Below are positions 47,107 to 56,142 of a stretch of 64,000 nt of DNA, piece after piece. Source of the stretch: Acidobacteriota bacterium (GTDB lineage Bacteria; Acidobacteriota; Blastocatellia; UBA7656); contig JBFMDH010000001.1 of NCBI GenBank assembly GCA_040754075.1, positions 465,645 to 529,644 of the forward strand, written 5' to 3'. The position numbers were made by a program, and so were the translations under genes. Position 1 is the stretch's first letter, and the number at the start of each line of letters is the position of its first letter. Below the pieces are notes generated by a model, which saw only the letters and a program-made list of their open reading frames with translations, had not been told where the DNA came from and did not search any database.

Positions 47107-48144
47107 ATGTCTAAACAAGCACCATCACAACTCGTTTCAGAAGTCCCTTTGGAAGTTCAGTTTTTACAGATGCTCAGCGGGTACTGGGTATCGCAATCGC
47201 TTTATGTCGCGGCGCGACTCGGCATTGCCGATTTGCTGGCAAACGGCTCGCGCGCGGTTGAAGACCTTGCCCAGGCGAGTAATTCGCATACGGAAAATCT
47301 CTATCGTCTGCTTCGCGCGCTAGCGGGCGTCGGCGTTTTTGTCGAAGAAGAGAACCGCAAATTTGGATTAACTCCGCTTGCCCAGTTTTTGCAGACCGGC
47401 GTAAACACTCAGCGGGCAATGGCAATTCACATCGGCGAAACCCCGTCGTGGAATGCCTGGGGTGATTTATTGCATACGATTCAAACCGGCGAAACCGCTT
47501 TCGCGCACGTCAACGGTCAAGAGGTTTTTCCTTATTATGCAGAACATCCCGAATCACAGGAGCCGTTCAATCAAGCCATGACCAACTATTCGGAAGTCGT
47601 CAAAGCCGCGGTCTTGCAGGCTTATGATTTTTCCGGCTTCAAAAAAATCGTCGATGTCGGCGGCGGTCACGGCAGTATGCTCACCGCGATTCTCGAAAAG
47701 CATACTGAAATGCAAGGGGTGGTTTTTGATTTGCCGCCGGTAGTCGAAGGCGCAAAAAAGCGCATCGAAGAAGCCCATTTAACCAATCGCTGTGAAGCCA
47801 TAGGCGGTGATTTTTTTGAAGCGGTTCCGGCGGGCGGCGACGTTTATACCTTGAAGACCATCATTCACGATTGGGACGAACAGCGCGCCATTAAAATTCT
47901 CAAAAACCTGCATCGCGCCATGAAAGATGACGGCAAATTATTGCTCATTGAAACCGTCATTCCCGAAGGCAACGAACCATCGTTCAGCAAGCTGTGCGAT
48001 ATTCATATGATGGTGATGACCGGCGGACGTGAACGCAGTGAATCCGAATATGCAAAGCTATTTGCGAAGGCAGGATTTAAACTCACGCGCGTCGTGTCTG
48101 GCGAATTTTTAATCAGCATCATTGAAGCCGAAAAAGTAAAATAA
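47107..48144 (+). CDS. O-methyltransferase (hydroxyindole/acetylserotonin type)
   Basis: 345 residues. An N-terminal dimerisation/winged-helix part (LYVAARLGIADLLANG) is followed by a SAM domain with VVDVGGGHGSM and a probable catalytic His in HDWDEQRA. This family methylates phenolic or polyketide hydroxyls, often in secondary metabolism. AGAGG precedes the ATG. It is a single gene. Confidence 0.88.
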   Translation: MSKQAPSQLVSEVPLEVQFLQMLSGYWVSQSLYVAARLGIADLLANGSRAVEDLAQASNSHTENLYRLLRALAGVGVFVEEENRKFGLTPLAQFLQTGVNTQRAMAIHIGETPSWNAWGDLLHTIQTGETAFAHVNGQEVFPYYAEHPESQEPFNQAMTNYSEVVKAAVLQAYDFSGFKKIVDVGGGHGSMLTAILEKHTEMQGVVFDLPPVVEGAKKRIEEAHLTNRCEAIGGDFFEAVPAGGDVYTLKTIIHDWDEQRAIKILKNLHRAMKDDGKLLLIETVIPEGNEPSFSKLCDIHMMVMTGGRERSESEYAKLFAKAGFKLTRVVSGEFLISIIEAEKVK

Positions 48145-48341
48145 GCACTGCGATTTATGGATGCATTAAAGGCGGCGAAATTAATCGTCGCCTTCTTTAT
48201 TTTGGGTGATGGTGATTGCAAAAGGTAAAGAGTTTTCTACTGCATCAAACGAAGGCTTTTTGTAAGCCTTGATACGGCTTAACAAAATTTCTCGATTAGC
48301 AAACGCAAAAATTTGCGCGACGCCTGCGGTTTCAAGGTATA

Positions 48342-49103
48342 ATGCCGCCTATGGTTGATGTCGTTGAACAACCCAAAACCAGAAAAAAAGTTAAACCTCG
48401 TTGGCGCGTCTGGGCATTTAGAATCCTGCTGGCGGTCATTATTTTAAGCGTGCTTTATCACGGCTGGATTCTCGCGTTGGTCTTTCGTTACAAATCAACC
48501 AATCCGCAAATCACCGCGATGATGCAACAACGCGCCTCGGAAGCCGAAAGCGACGGCAGAGAACCCAAACGTGAACAGACCTGGGTGCCTTACGAAAAAA
48601 TTTCTTCAAACCTGGTTCGCGCCGTGCTTGCCGGTGAAGACCAGAAATTTTTCGACCATGATGGCTTCGATTGGGAAGAGTTGCAGAAAGCCGTTGAAAA
48701 AGATTGGGAAGAGAAAAAATTTAATCGCGGCGGTTCAACCATCAGTCAACAATTATCGAAAAATCTATTTCTTTCAACCTCAAAGAACCCTTTGCGGAAA
48801 TTGCACGAAGCGTTGATTACCGCCGAGATGGAGCAGATTTTATCGAAGCGTCGGATATTGGAAATCTATTTGAATGTGATTGAATGGGGCGATGGCATTT
48901 ACGGAGCCGAAGCCGCTGCCCGTCATTACTTCAACAATTCTGCGGCATCGTTAAATGTAGACCAGGCAGCCTATCTTTCGGCGATGATTCCGGGACCGTT
49001 GAATGCCTATAACCCGACAAAAAATCCCGGTCGGGTCAACCGTCGCAAAGCCTTACTGCTTAGACTCATGCGCCACGTCGTCATTCCCAGAGATTTGGAT
49101 TGA
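48342..49103 (+). CDS. mtgA: monofunctional peptidoglycan glycosyltransferase
   Basis: 253 residues with one N-terminal membrane span and a GT51 domain (AGEDQKFFDHDGFDWEE, GGSTISQQLSKNLFL). It polymerises lipid II. The first ATG (48342) lies inside a TATAAT box at 48338-48343. If that box is the -10, transcription would start near the second ATG (48351), giving a leaderless message. Confidence 0.92.
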   Translation: MPPMVDVVEQPKTRKKVKPRWRVWAFRILLAVIILSVLYHGWILALVFRYKSTNPQITAMMQQRASEAESDGREPKREQTWVPYEKISSNLVRAVLAGEDQKFFDHDGFDWEELQKAVEKDWEEKKFNRGGSTISQQLSKNLFLSTSKNPLRKLHEALITAEMEQILSKRRILEIYLNVIEWGDGIYGAEAAARHYFNNSAASLNVDQAAYLSAMIPGPLNAYNPTKNPGRVNRRKALLLRLMRHVVIPRDLD

Positions 49104-49171
49104 TTGCCAACTATTGAGGTCTTACGATAAGGGTAAAATCCGTACTCTCGAACGCCCTTCATCCAAAACAA

Positions 49172-49483
49172 TCAACGCGCCTGCATCAACGATTCGTGGT
49201 TTTGTAAAACGTCAATGACAGGTTTTTCCAGATGGGCGGGCGTTATATCTTGTGTGCGGACTTGAATGACGCTCGGACTTTCGGCTTTCGTCAACGCCAA
49301 AGCCGTACCAAAGTCCAGATCGTGTGTGAAAACAACATAATTATTATCCCGTGCCCAATCCATCAAAACAGTATCTGCGGCGCGCGGGTCGCCAACGGCT
49401 GACCAATGAACCGCTGTAATTCCGTGCTTGGCAAATACCTCCACCCAATCGGGTGACAGATTCATATCAATCAGAATCTTCAT
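49172..49483 (-). CDS. DUF5615 PIN-like protein (putative toxin)
   Basis: 103 residues: MKILIDMNLSPDWVEVF, ...DWARDNNYVVFTHDLDFG, ...RTQDI. The Asp residues of a PIN-like nuclease are present (LIDMN, HDLD). Its ATG overlaps the stop of the DUF433 gene by four bases. DUF433/DUF5615 pairs are widespread and considered toxin-antitoxin or related systems. Confidence 0.82.
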   Translation of the reverse strand: MKILIDMNLSPDWVEVFAKHGITAVHWSAVGDPRAADTVLMDWARDNNYVVFTHDLDFGTALALTKAESPSVIQVRTQDITPAHLEKPVIDVLQNHESLMQAR

Positions 49484-49719
49484 GTGGTCACTAACGGCAG
49501 TTCAATCTCTTCAGCGCGCCACGCAGCATACGCCAAGGCTTCGCGTAAATCTTCTTCTTCAAGGTAGGGATACAGTTTCAGAATTTCGGCGGTTGAATAA
49601 CCGGAAGCGATTAACCCGACAATCGCGCCGACCGTGACACGCAAACCGCGAATGCAGGGCTTGCCGCCCATCACCTTCGGGTCGAATGTAATTCGTGTTA
49701 GCTGTTTCATGTCCGCCAT
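49480..49719 (-). CDS. DUF433 protein (putative antitoxin)
   Basis: 79 residues: TRITFDPKVMGGKPCIRGLRVTV, then ASGYSTAEILKLYPYL, the usual DUF433 helix-turn-helix-like layout. The ATG used has TAAGG upstream; a second ATG three codons in is preceded by GGCGGAC. TATAAT at 49718-49723 on the minus strand overlaps the first ATG, so the second ATG may start a leaderless transcript. First gene of the pair. Confidence 0.83.
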   Translation of the reverse strand: MADMKQLTRITFDPKVMGGKPCIRGLRVTVGAIVGLIASGYSTAEILKLYPYLEEEDLREALAYAAWRAEEIELPLVTT

Positions 49720-49783
49720 TATACCTTAATGAAACAAATCGCCACAGGCACGTTGTAGAGCGACACCACCGATTCATGACAAA

Positions 49784-50320
49784 TTATGAATATTTCGCGA
49801 CCAGTTTTTTAACTGTGGTTGAATTGCGCATGGTTGCGGACATTCCAAGAATCTTTTCCATATTCCCTTTAAATAAACTTTCGCTGAAACGGGTTCGACA
49901 CAGCCAATACATTTCGCGTTGATGAAAATGGAATGCGTCAACCGTCGTTTGCATGGAAAGCATTTTCTGTTGCGCTTCGCCGGTTGGTTCATCAGGCAAA
50001 AAAGCGATGTAGATGCCGTGCCCTTCGCCGCTGAGTTCCGCATCGCTGAACGGTTGGTACTGAGCGATAGTTGCGAGTTCCACAGTAGACCGGATGAATG
50101 TTGCAACCGCGTAACCGAGTTTTTCTTTTAAGTGTTTTTCAATTTTCTGTTCGAGCGGTTGCGGGTGTTTACCGGGCGAATCGAATATGACATTGCCGCT
50201 GGCAATAAAAGTTTCAACATTTGAGAATTCCATCTCTTCAAACAGCAACCGCAACGCATCCATTTTTACGGTATGCCCACCAACGTTGATGGCTCTAAGG
50301 AACGCAATATATTTCGGCAT
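49784..50320 (-). CDS. DUF1697 family protein
   Basis: 178 residues starting MPKYIAFLRAINVGGHTVKMDALR and containing ETFIASGNVIFDS, typical of DUF1697, a cytoplasmic family of unknown role related to RidA-like or dinB-like small folds. AAAGGAAAAATTTTTC lies upstream of the ATG. It stands alone on the minus strand. Confidence 0.85.
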   Translation of the reverse strand: MPKYIAFLRAINVGGHTVKMDALRLLFEEMEFSNVETFIASGNVIFDSPGKHPQPLEQKIEKHLKEKLGYAVATFIRSTVELATIAQYQPFSDAELSGEGHGIYIAFLPDEPTGEAQQKMLSMQTTVDAFHFHQREMYWLCRTRFSESLFKGNMEKILGMSATMRNSTTVKKLVAKYS

Positions 50321-50360
50321 GAAAAATTTTTCCTTTGCACGTCATTCTTAAACAGCGAAT

Positions 50361-51107
50361 TTATTTCTTGAAATCATACTGCTGATAGCGCGGGTCTTCA
50401 GCCAGTTCATGCTTTTTTAAGAATTCCCAGACACTATTGTTAATGGTTGCCGCAAGATCATAATACGAATGATTGTGATTGGGAATTTCAGTCAATTCAC
50501 CAGGGAATTCCCGCTTTTTTAATTCGTCGCGGGTTGAGCGTACAACCGTCAAAGGAAAGTACGGGTCTTTTGTCCCAACGAATATTGCCATCGGTATCTT
50601 TCGCTTTGCGTAATCAAAAATCGGATAATCTTCCGGTTGAATGGCACCTGCATGAACGGCAGTGGCAGCAAAGTATTGCGATTCATACAAGGACATGTAG
50701 AGCGCGAAGATTGCGCCGCCTGAGTGACCGAATAAATATACTTTGCGGGGATTTATTAGGTATTTTGATTTGATGGCTTCGACTAATTCATGTAAAAAAT
50801 CGGGACCGTCAACAGGCGTAACCCATTGGGACGAATCCCAAGAATCCGGGCCAACAATGATTAGCCCCTCCTGCTTTGCTTTATCTTTCCACTTTTCGAC
50901 TAAAGATAAGCCATTACGTCCTGAACCATGTAGCAACACAATAAGCGGTGCCGGTGTTGTGGGCGATAAACTTTCAGGAACAAATAAGTGGTAAGTGCGC
51001 TGTTTGCCTTGTGAGGTTATCGAATCTTTTACAATCTTTTCTGATGATGCATCTGTCTTCAGCGGGAGCATCAGGAATATAAAGATGCTTAACACAGTAA
51101 ATTTCAT
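50361..51107 (-). CDS. exported alpha/beta hydrolase (LpqC/poly-3-hydroxybutyrate depolymerase-like)
   Basis: 248 residues with a signal peptide and a strong AGGAGG ribosome site. LIVLLHGSGRNGLSL gives the oxyanion region, GHSGGA the nucleophile Ser, and a late NHNHSYYD a likely catalytic His. The family includes feruloyl/acetyl esterases and depolymerases. Substrate unknown. Confidence 0.82.
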   Translation of the reverse strand: MKFTVLSIFIFLMLPLKTDASSEKIVKDSITSQGKQRTYHLFVPESLSPTTPAPLIVLLHGSGRNGLSLVEKWKDKAKQEGLIIVGPDSWDSSQWVTPVDGPDFLHELVEAIKSKYLINPRKVYLFGHSGGAIFALYMSLYESQYFAATAVHAGAIQPEDYPIFDYAKRKIPMAIFVGTKDPYFPLTVVRSTRDELKKREFPGELTEIPNHNHSYYDLAATINNSVWEFLKKHELAEDPRYQQYDFKK

Positions 51108-51130
51108 ATAACCTTCCTCCTATCCAATGA

Positions 51131-52654
51131 TCACTTCATCTGGGTGTTGCTGATGAAGGCGATTTTTTTGCTGTCGGGCGACCACGAGGGGACATTGATG
51201 GTTCCTTGACCGCCGTACACATAAGCGATGACTTTCGCTTGACCGCCTTGAACCGGCATCAATCGCAGGTAAACCTGTTTGTAAAACGGATGGTCGTTCG
51301 GTGAAACCTCTTTTAAAAACGATAAAAACACCACCCATTTGCCATTCGGCGAAAGGTGCGGGAACCAGTTGTTGAATTCGTCATTGGTTAATTGTTCAGG
51401 ATTGCTGCCATCGGCTTTCATGCGCCAGAGTTGCATCGTCCCGCTGCGCGCCGAATTGAAGTAAATGTATTTGCCATCGGGCGCGTATTCCGAACCGTCA
51501 TCGAGTCCTTTGGAATTCGTGAGATTCACCTCTTCGCCGCCCGCCGAAGGGATTTTATAAATATCAAATTCGCCGTTGCGCTCTGCCGTGTAAATTAAAA
51601 ACTTGCCATCCGGCGACCAGCCGTGCAGATAAGAATGCCCTTTAGCGGTCACCCGTCGCGGTTTGCCGCCGCCAACCGGCACCACATAAATAATCGATTT
51701 GTTGCCGTCGTCTCGACTGTGATGACTAATCCCCAGCCACTTGCCATCAAAAGACAACACATGGTCGTTGTTGTTGCCGGTCGCAAAATCCGTATCAATG
51801 ACCCGAGGGATTTTGGTAGCCAAATCGAAACCAAAAAGTTTGCCTTTGCTGTTATAGATGAGAGTCTTGCCGTCCTTTGTCCAGTTGGGCGCTTGCAGGG
51901 AATCGGGCGAAGTATAAATGATTTTTCGGCTGCCCGTTGCCATATCCATGATTTCCAGATTGCTGCCGATGTAATCTCTGTAAGGAACAAAATTTTCTGC
52001 GGCAGGAATAATGATTCGGGTATTTTGATAAACCGCTTTTTCGGTCACTGCCTGGTTATGCGAACAGACATACAGCCCCACATAAACTTCATCGCCCAGC
52101 GGCATGTCGGAAATTTGAGAATCCGTAAAGGTGTCGCCGAATCGCGCAACCGACATCACATAGTTGTTGCCTCTCTTTTCCAGTTGAATAATGTCCGCGC
52201 CTTTGACCGGTGATTTGATTTCTTCGGTGATGCCGCCTGCGGTTTTACGATACTGCAAAGACGTAAGCCCGTCACCATGCACGGTGGCATTCACATGCGC
52301 CGAATTGGGTTCCAAAGTCGAACGCACCATCCAGCCGATTTTTCTGTGCGCCTCAACACCTTTGCCGACAAATTGCGCCTGGGTTTGCAGAATGAAATTG
52401 CCCCGCAAACGTTTCCAGACGAAATGAAATTCATCGCGCTCTGCCCACATATTGCTGCCGGAACCGCTGAGGGTATAGCGCTGGTTTTCGGCATCGAAAA
52501 TTGCCGAACCGCTTTGGGCAGGCTTGCCGACATCGGTTTGCCCTTCAAATATGCCAACGGAATTTTGTTGAGAGAAAGCTTGAATGGTTGAAATAAAAAT
52601 CAGGAATAAGACAACCCCCAAAGCTTTCGGCAGGTGACATCTACGGTTTTTCAT
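51131..52654 (-). CDS. exported TolB-like beta-propeller protein
   Basis: 507 residues from ATG 52654; a longer reading from 52759 would place the signal peptide inside and is rejected. After a signal peptide (KALGVVLFLIFIST...) comes a concanavalin-like/DUF1349-type domain (~residues 35-220), then PD40 propeller repeats (GKWLGISHHSRD, SPDGKFLIYT, APDGKYIYFNS, SPNGKWVVFLS, SPDSKKIAFIS). Such proteins bind cell-surface partners; no enzymatic motif is seen. It lies 23 bases after the hydrolase gene's start side and is on the same strand. Confidence 0.8.
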   Translation of the reverse strand: MKNRRCHLPKALGVVLFLIFISTIQAFSQQNSVGIFEGQTDVGKPAQSGSAIFDAENQRYTLSGSGSNMWAERDEFHFVWKRLRGNFILQTQAQFVGKGVEAHRKIGWMVRSTLEPNSAHVNATVHGDGLTSLQYRKTAGGITEEIKSPVKGADIIQLEKRGNNYVMSVARFGDTFTDSQISDMPLGDEVYVGLYVCSHNQAVTEKAVYQNTRIIIPAAENFVPYRDYIGSNLEIMDMATGSRKIIYTSPDSLQAPNWTKDGKTLIYNSKGKLFGFDLATKIPRVIDTDFATGNNNDHVLSFDGKWLGISHHSRDDGNKSIIYVVPVGGGKPRRVTAKGHSYLHGWSPDGKFLIYTAERNGEFDIYKIPSAGGEEVNLTNSKGLDDGSEYAPDGKYIYFNSARSGTMQLWRMKADGSNPEQLTNDEFNNWFPHLSPNGKWVVFLSFLKEVSPNDHPFYKQVYLRLMPVQGGQAKVIAYVYGGQGTINVPSWSPDSKKIAFISNTQMK

Positions 52655-52761
52655 GGCGAAAAGGTATGACGATTGACGACGAATTTCAAGTAGCGGAGAG
52701 TTGAAATTCGCCTGTAGGTAAACCCAAACGGCTAAACGCCAATCCCTCAACAAGCGCAATT

Positions 52762-53220
52762 CTAACTGCCGGTTTGAAGACCGCTATTGCGGCGCGCTTC
52801 GGCTTCGGCAAGCCAGCCGCGTTTCAATTTATCAATCGGAACCACCGATAAATAGGGCTTGATGTCGAGAATCGGGGTGCCGTCGAGCATATCGACACCT
52901 TTAACGTGCAGGTTTGCGCCGTCTCGACTGACGAGTTCGACCACCGTCAGCCCTATGGGATTGGGGCGGCGCGGGGCGCGGGTCGCAAACACCCCGTGCG
53001 GGCGATCATCCGATGGCGGGTGACTGATAAGACTGTAGCCTTCCGATTGATGAAAAGCCCAGATGACGAAGAGATGAGAAAAGCCTTCGATGTCCATCAA
53101 CCCTTCGGCAAACTCCGGCAAAATTTCCAGCGTTCCTTCGGCGGTGTGTTCCGCGCCACAACCTTTGGGAATCTGCGATTTTTCCGTGTAGGCATTGCGA
53201 ACATATCCAATTGCTGACAT
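52762..53220 (-). CDS. trmO: tRNA (N6-threonylcarbamoyladenosine-37) N6-methyltransferase TrmO
   Basis: 152 residues from ATG 53220 (MSAIGYVRN); other ATGs at 53229 and upstream give longer readings without ribosome sites. The TrmO fold motifs are present: FSHLFVIWAFHQ, FATRAPRRPNPIGLTVVEL and DGTPILDIKPY. It methylates t6A in tRNAs, a minor modification. Confidence 0.88.
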   Translation of the reverse strand: MSAIGYVRNAYTEKSQIPKGCGAEHTAEGTLEILPEFAEGLMDIEGFSHLFVIWAFHQSEGYSLISHPPSDDRPHGVFATRAPRRPNPIGLTVVELVSRDGANLHVKGVDMLDGTPILDIKPYLSVVPIDKLKRGWLAEAEARRNSGLQTGS

Positions 53221-53349
53221 GGTAAACATAATTCGATTAAAGACAGGATTGAAAAATTTGACAAGCTGAAATAGAGAAAAATGAAGATTAGAACGGATTG
53301 CCAAACTGTGGGCTGAGATTGTGCAAATGGTCTTTGACCACAATTCGCT

Positions 53350-53745
53350 TTAAATCAGGCGGCGCAGTTTGGCGGCGATTAAGGGCGAAAGCGCCATCGC
53401 CAGCATGCCGATTGCCAGCAACCCGCCTTTTGCCGGATGGTAATCCGATAAAATTCTCTCCCACGAAAATTTGAAAACCACTCGTCCGAGAAAAATTTCA
53501 AAACTGACGGTTAATCCAACCCAGAGCCATCCGACCGATAGCAATTGCCGAACCGTCGTGGCGCGAAGCCAGCGAATGAATGCATAGGTAATCAGAAAAA
53601 TAATCGCGATGCCGGTGAATACGGTAATTTGCCGCGCCCTGAAATCACCGACTACAGGTTCAAGCAATAGGGTTCGCGCTGTGCCGTGCAGGGTTTCAGC
53701 AAAGATGATTAGTAGCCAGATAACGATTCCTCTCAGATAAATCAT
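53350..53745 (-). CDS. four-span membrane protein of unknown function
   Basis: 131 residues with hydrophobic stretches at the start, around 40-60, 70-85 and 105-125. No motif was recognised. It lies 20 bases downstream of nhaA on the same strand, so it may be co-transcribed. Confidence 0.62.
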   Translation of the reverse strand: MIYLRGIVIWLLIIFAETLHGTARTLLLEPVVGDFRARQITVFTGIAIIFLITYAFIRWLRATTVRQLLSVGWLWVGLTVSFEIFLGRVVFKFSWERILSDYHPAKGGLLAIGMLAMALSPLIAAKLRRLI

Positions 53746-53765
53746 CCTTGTCTCAAAGCAACTGT

Positions 53766-54986
53766 TTATATCGTGGCTTCAGTTTCATTGGCTGCAAAAT
53801 CCATCGCCTCAAGGTCATCATCAATCGCTTCCGGCATGGTGAAAAATCTCAACCATAGAAAACCGATTATGCCAGCCGTCAACGAAGATAATAAAATCGC
53901 CATTTTCGAGGCATTGACGATATTCGCTTCGCCAACGAATGCGAGATTGGTAATAAAAATTGACATCGTAAATCCAATGCCACCCAACAGCCCCGCGCCA
54001 AAGATGTGCTTCCAATTTAAATCAAGCGGTAACCGGCATAGCCCAATCGCGACCACCAGAAAACTAATCAAAGTAATCCCCAGGGGTTTTCCGGTCACCA
54101 ATCCGAGAATAATGCCTGCACTGTTTGCGGTGGTTAAATCCTGATACCAGTTATTCGCAATCACAATACCGGTGTTGGCGAGCGCAAAGATTGGCAGAAT
54201 GAGATAGGCTACAGGTTTATGTAAGGCGTGTTCGATTTTGTGTGATGGTGATTTTGCATCATCCTCTTTGCCGGTGAAGGGAATCGCAAATGCCAGCAAC
54301 ACGCCGGCGATGGTCGCGTGAACTCCCGATTTCAACATGAAAAACCACATCAACGCGCCGCCGATTAAATAGGGAATCAAATTCATCACCCGCAAACGAT
54401 TGAGAACGACAAGCAATGCAAAGACGCCCAACGCCCCCAGTAAATAACCCGTTGCCAGTTTCGCTGTATAAAAAATCGCAATGACGATAATCGCGCCGAG
54501 ATCGTCAATCACGGCAAGCGCCGTTAGAAAAACTTTGAGCGAGGCGGGAATGCGGTCGCCCAAGATCGCCAGAGCGCCCAGCGCAAAGGCGATGTCGGTT
54601 GCCATCGGAATGCCAATACCGGCTTGTGTCGGGGTGCCATTATTTAAAATGAAATGAATTAACGCGGGAACTCCGATGCCACCGAGCGCCGCAAAAATCG
54701 GCAGCAGGGCATTTTTGAAATCCGACAATTCACCGACATAGAGTTCGCGCTCCAATTCCAGACCGATGAGCAAAAAGAAGACCGCCATCAGCGCATCATT
54801 AATCCAATGTTCGATGCTTAACCCAATGATAGATTGATGCCAGAAACCCAAATACGTCGCCCCGAATGGCGAATTGGTGATTGCCAGCGAAACGGCGGTG
54901 CAGATAATTAAAATTACGCCGCTTGATTTTTCAGAATCGAAAAAGTTTTTGAAGGCTTGGGATAATTTTCTTTTAACTATGCTCAT
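53766..54986 (-). CDS. nhaA: Na+/H+ antiporter NhaA
   Basis: 406 residues with 11 to 12 membrane spans. The ion-binding ALAVIDDLGAI segment carries the two adjacent Asp residues of NhaA, and the pH/Na-sensing VPALIHF and FFLLIGLELERE segments match. It extrudes Na+ or Li+ in exchange for protons. AAAGGTAACC precedes the ATG. No NhaR regulator is close. Confidence 0.95.
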   Translation of the reverse strand: MSIVKRKLSQAFKNFFDSEKSSGVILIICTAVSLAITNSPFGATYLGFWHQSIIGLSIEHWINDALMAVFFLLIGLELERELYVGELSDFKNALLPIFAALGGIGVPALIHFILNNGTPTQAGIGIPMATDIAFALGALAILGDRIPASLKVFLTALAVIDDLGAIIVIAIFYTAKLATGYLLGALGVFALLVVLNRLRVMNLIPYLIGGALMWFFMLKSGVHATIAGVLLAFAIPFTGKEDDAKSPSHKIEHALHKPVAYLILPIFALANTGIVIANNWYQDLTTANSAGIILGLVTGKPLGITLISFLVVAIGLCRLPLDLNWKHIFGAGLLGGIGFTMSIFITNLAFVGEANIVNASKMAILLSSLTAGIIGFLWLRFFTMPEAIDDDLEAMDFAANETEATI

Positions 54987-55169
54987 GGTTACCTTTCAGT
55001 AGTTTGACCATCAATAAGATTTATTGGAGACGAATTACCGCCCGATTACTAACTTTCGGTGGTTAGCAAAAATACTCTCTTAAACCTGCGATTGAGGGCG
55101 CAGCGACACTTTTTTGTTGATGAATGAATGGAGTAACTTGGCGCACTGCCTCCATTCAACTATTTCATG

Positions 55170-55200
55170 ACCGGCGCTGAACTTGATGAGCAGCGCCGGT
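55170..55200. repeat. 10-bp hairpin downstream of the small membrane gene
   Basis: ACCGGCGCTG at 55170-55179 pairs with CAGCGCCGGT at 55191-55200 around an 11-base loop. It lies 17 bases after the small membrane protein's stop and 180 bases before nhaA's start on the same strand. No T-run is seen. The remaining 54987-55169 shows nothing clear. Confidence 0.5.
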
Positions 55201-55216
55201 TATGAAGCTGAACCGT

Positions 55217-55372
55217 TTATTTCTGCAAGTTGGTGGACGTTTCACCTTTTCCCGCTGTTGTTCTTTCTTGCTCATCTCTTTTATGTTGACGACGAGAAGT
55301 GATGATAATCCAGATAACGAATGAAAAAAACAGTACAACCAGACACAGCGCAAAAATAATTTGAGAATCCAT
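55217..55372 (-). CDS. single-span small membrane protein
   Basis: 51 residues from ATG 55372, chosen because GGGAGG lies just upstream; a longer reading to 55408 lacks a ribosome site. It has one hydrophobic span (residues 4-24) followed by a charged tail. Not recognised. It lies between the secreted-protein gene and nhaA on the same strand. Confidence 0.7.
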   Translation of the reverse strand: MDSQIIFALCLVVLFFSFVIWIIITSRRQHKRDEQERTTAGKGETSTNLQK

Positions 55373-55455
55373 AAATCCTCCCTGCAACCGATAGATAGGT
55401 CGGCGCACCTGTTGAGTTAGCCATCAAGATAATTTGGAAAATTAGCGCGAAGGGT

Positions 55456-55863
55456 TTACGCAACAGCCGGGGGGGCGCGGTCGCTTGGTCGGGAGAAAAA
55501 ATCTACAGAATAATCGGCTTGGGAATAATAAACCGTTTTTGGGAGTGGCACGACATCTGCCACGTCGCATACGAGACTTAACGGAAGACTGACGAAATGA
55601 TTGATCTGTTGCTCAACGGCAATACGGTTTAGAGTTGGCGATGAGATGTCAACTTTACGCAAGGCGGGAGAAACCGGAGAGGGTAACGGCGAAGAACCGC
55701 GTGCCCCGGAAACCTTGAGAAGGTCGGTAGTCGTGGGTGCAAAATTTCGCAAGGGGAGTAATTGCAACCCCACGCCTTCGGAAATACAAAGCGCCAACAG
55801 CACGCCGAGAATGGGCAAAGCGCGCAGGCTATAGCGGATTGTGGAGTTGACCGATTTCTTCAT
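55456..55863 (-). CDS. possible exported protein of unknown function
   Basis: From the ATG 55863 (M-K-K-S-V-N-S-T) it has 135 residues with a hydrophobic segment ~residues 13-30, then a low-complexity SPLPSPVSPAL stretch and no familiar motif. A longer frame opens at 55932. There is no convincing ribosome site. It may be a real small exported gene or a chance frame. Confidence 0.4.
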   Translation of the reverse strand: MKKSVNSTIRYSLRALPILGVLLALCISEGVGLQLLPLRNFAPTTTDLLKVSGARGSSPLPSPVSPALRKVDISSPTLNRIAVEQQINHFVSLPLSLVCDVADVVPLPKTVYYSQADYSVDFFSRPSDRAPPAVA

Positions 55864-56142
55864 CATCCAATTGATAAAATGGCTTGGATGGCTTGAGCGC
55901 CCATCACCGCCGGACACTGGCGTGATTATCATTTATCCGTATGCGATAGTTGACCAGATTTTCTGACAAATACTACCTGTCTGCTTCAACGAACTTTTAT
56001 GATAGTGCAGTATGAAAAACCGCTGCAACTATTTTTTCCAGACTCAATCTGCGATGAGGCAACTCAGTACCAAAGGCGCAGAACTTCAGGAGTTTTTATA
56101 GTCAGTCAGGAACCTGAGCGATGAAGCGGTTGGCAAATTTTA

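Noticed and set aside
55456..55932. Longer reading of the possible exported gene
   Set aside because: The upstream start has no ribosome site and the extra residues show no signal; only the shorter form was listed, at low confidence.
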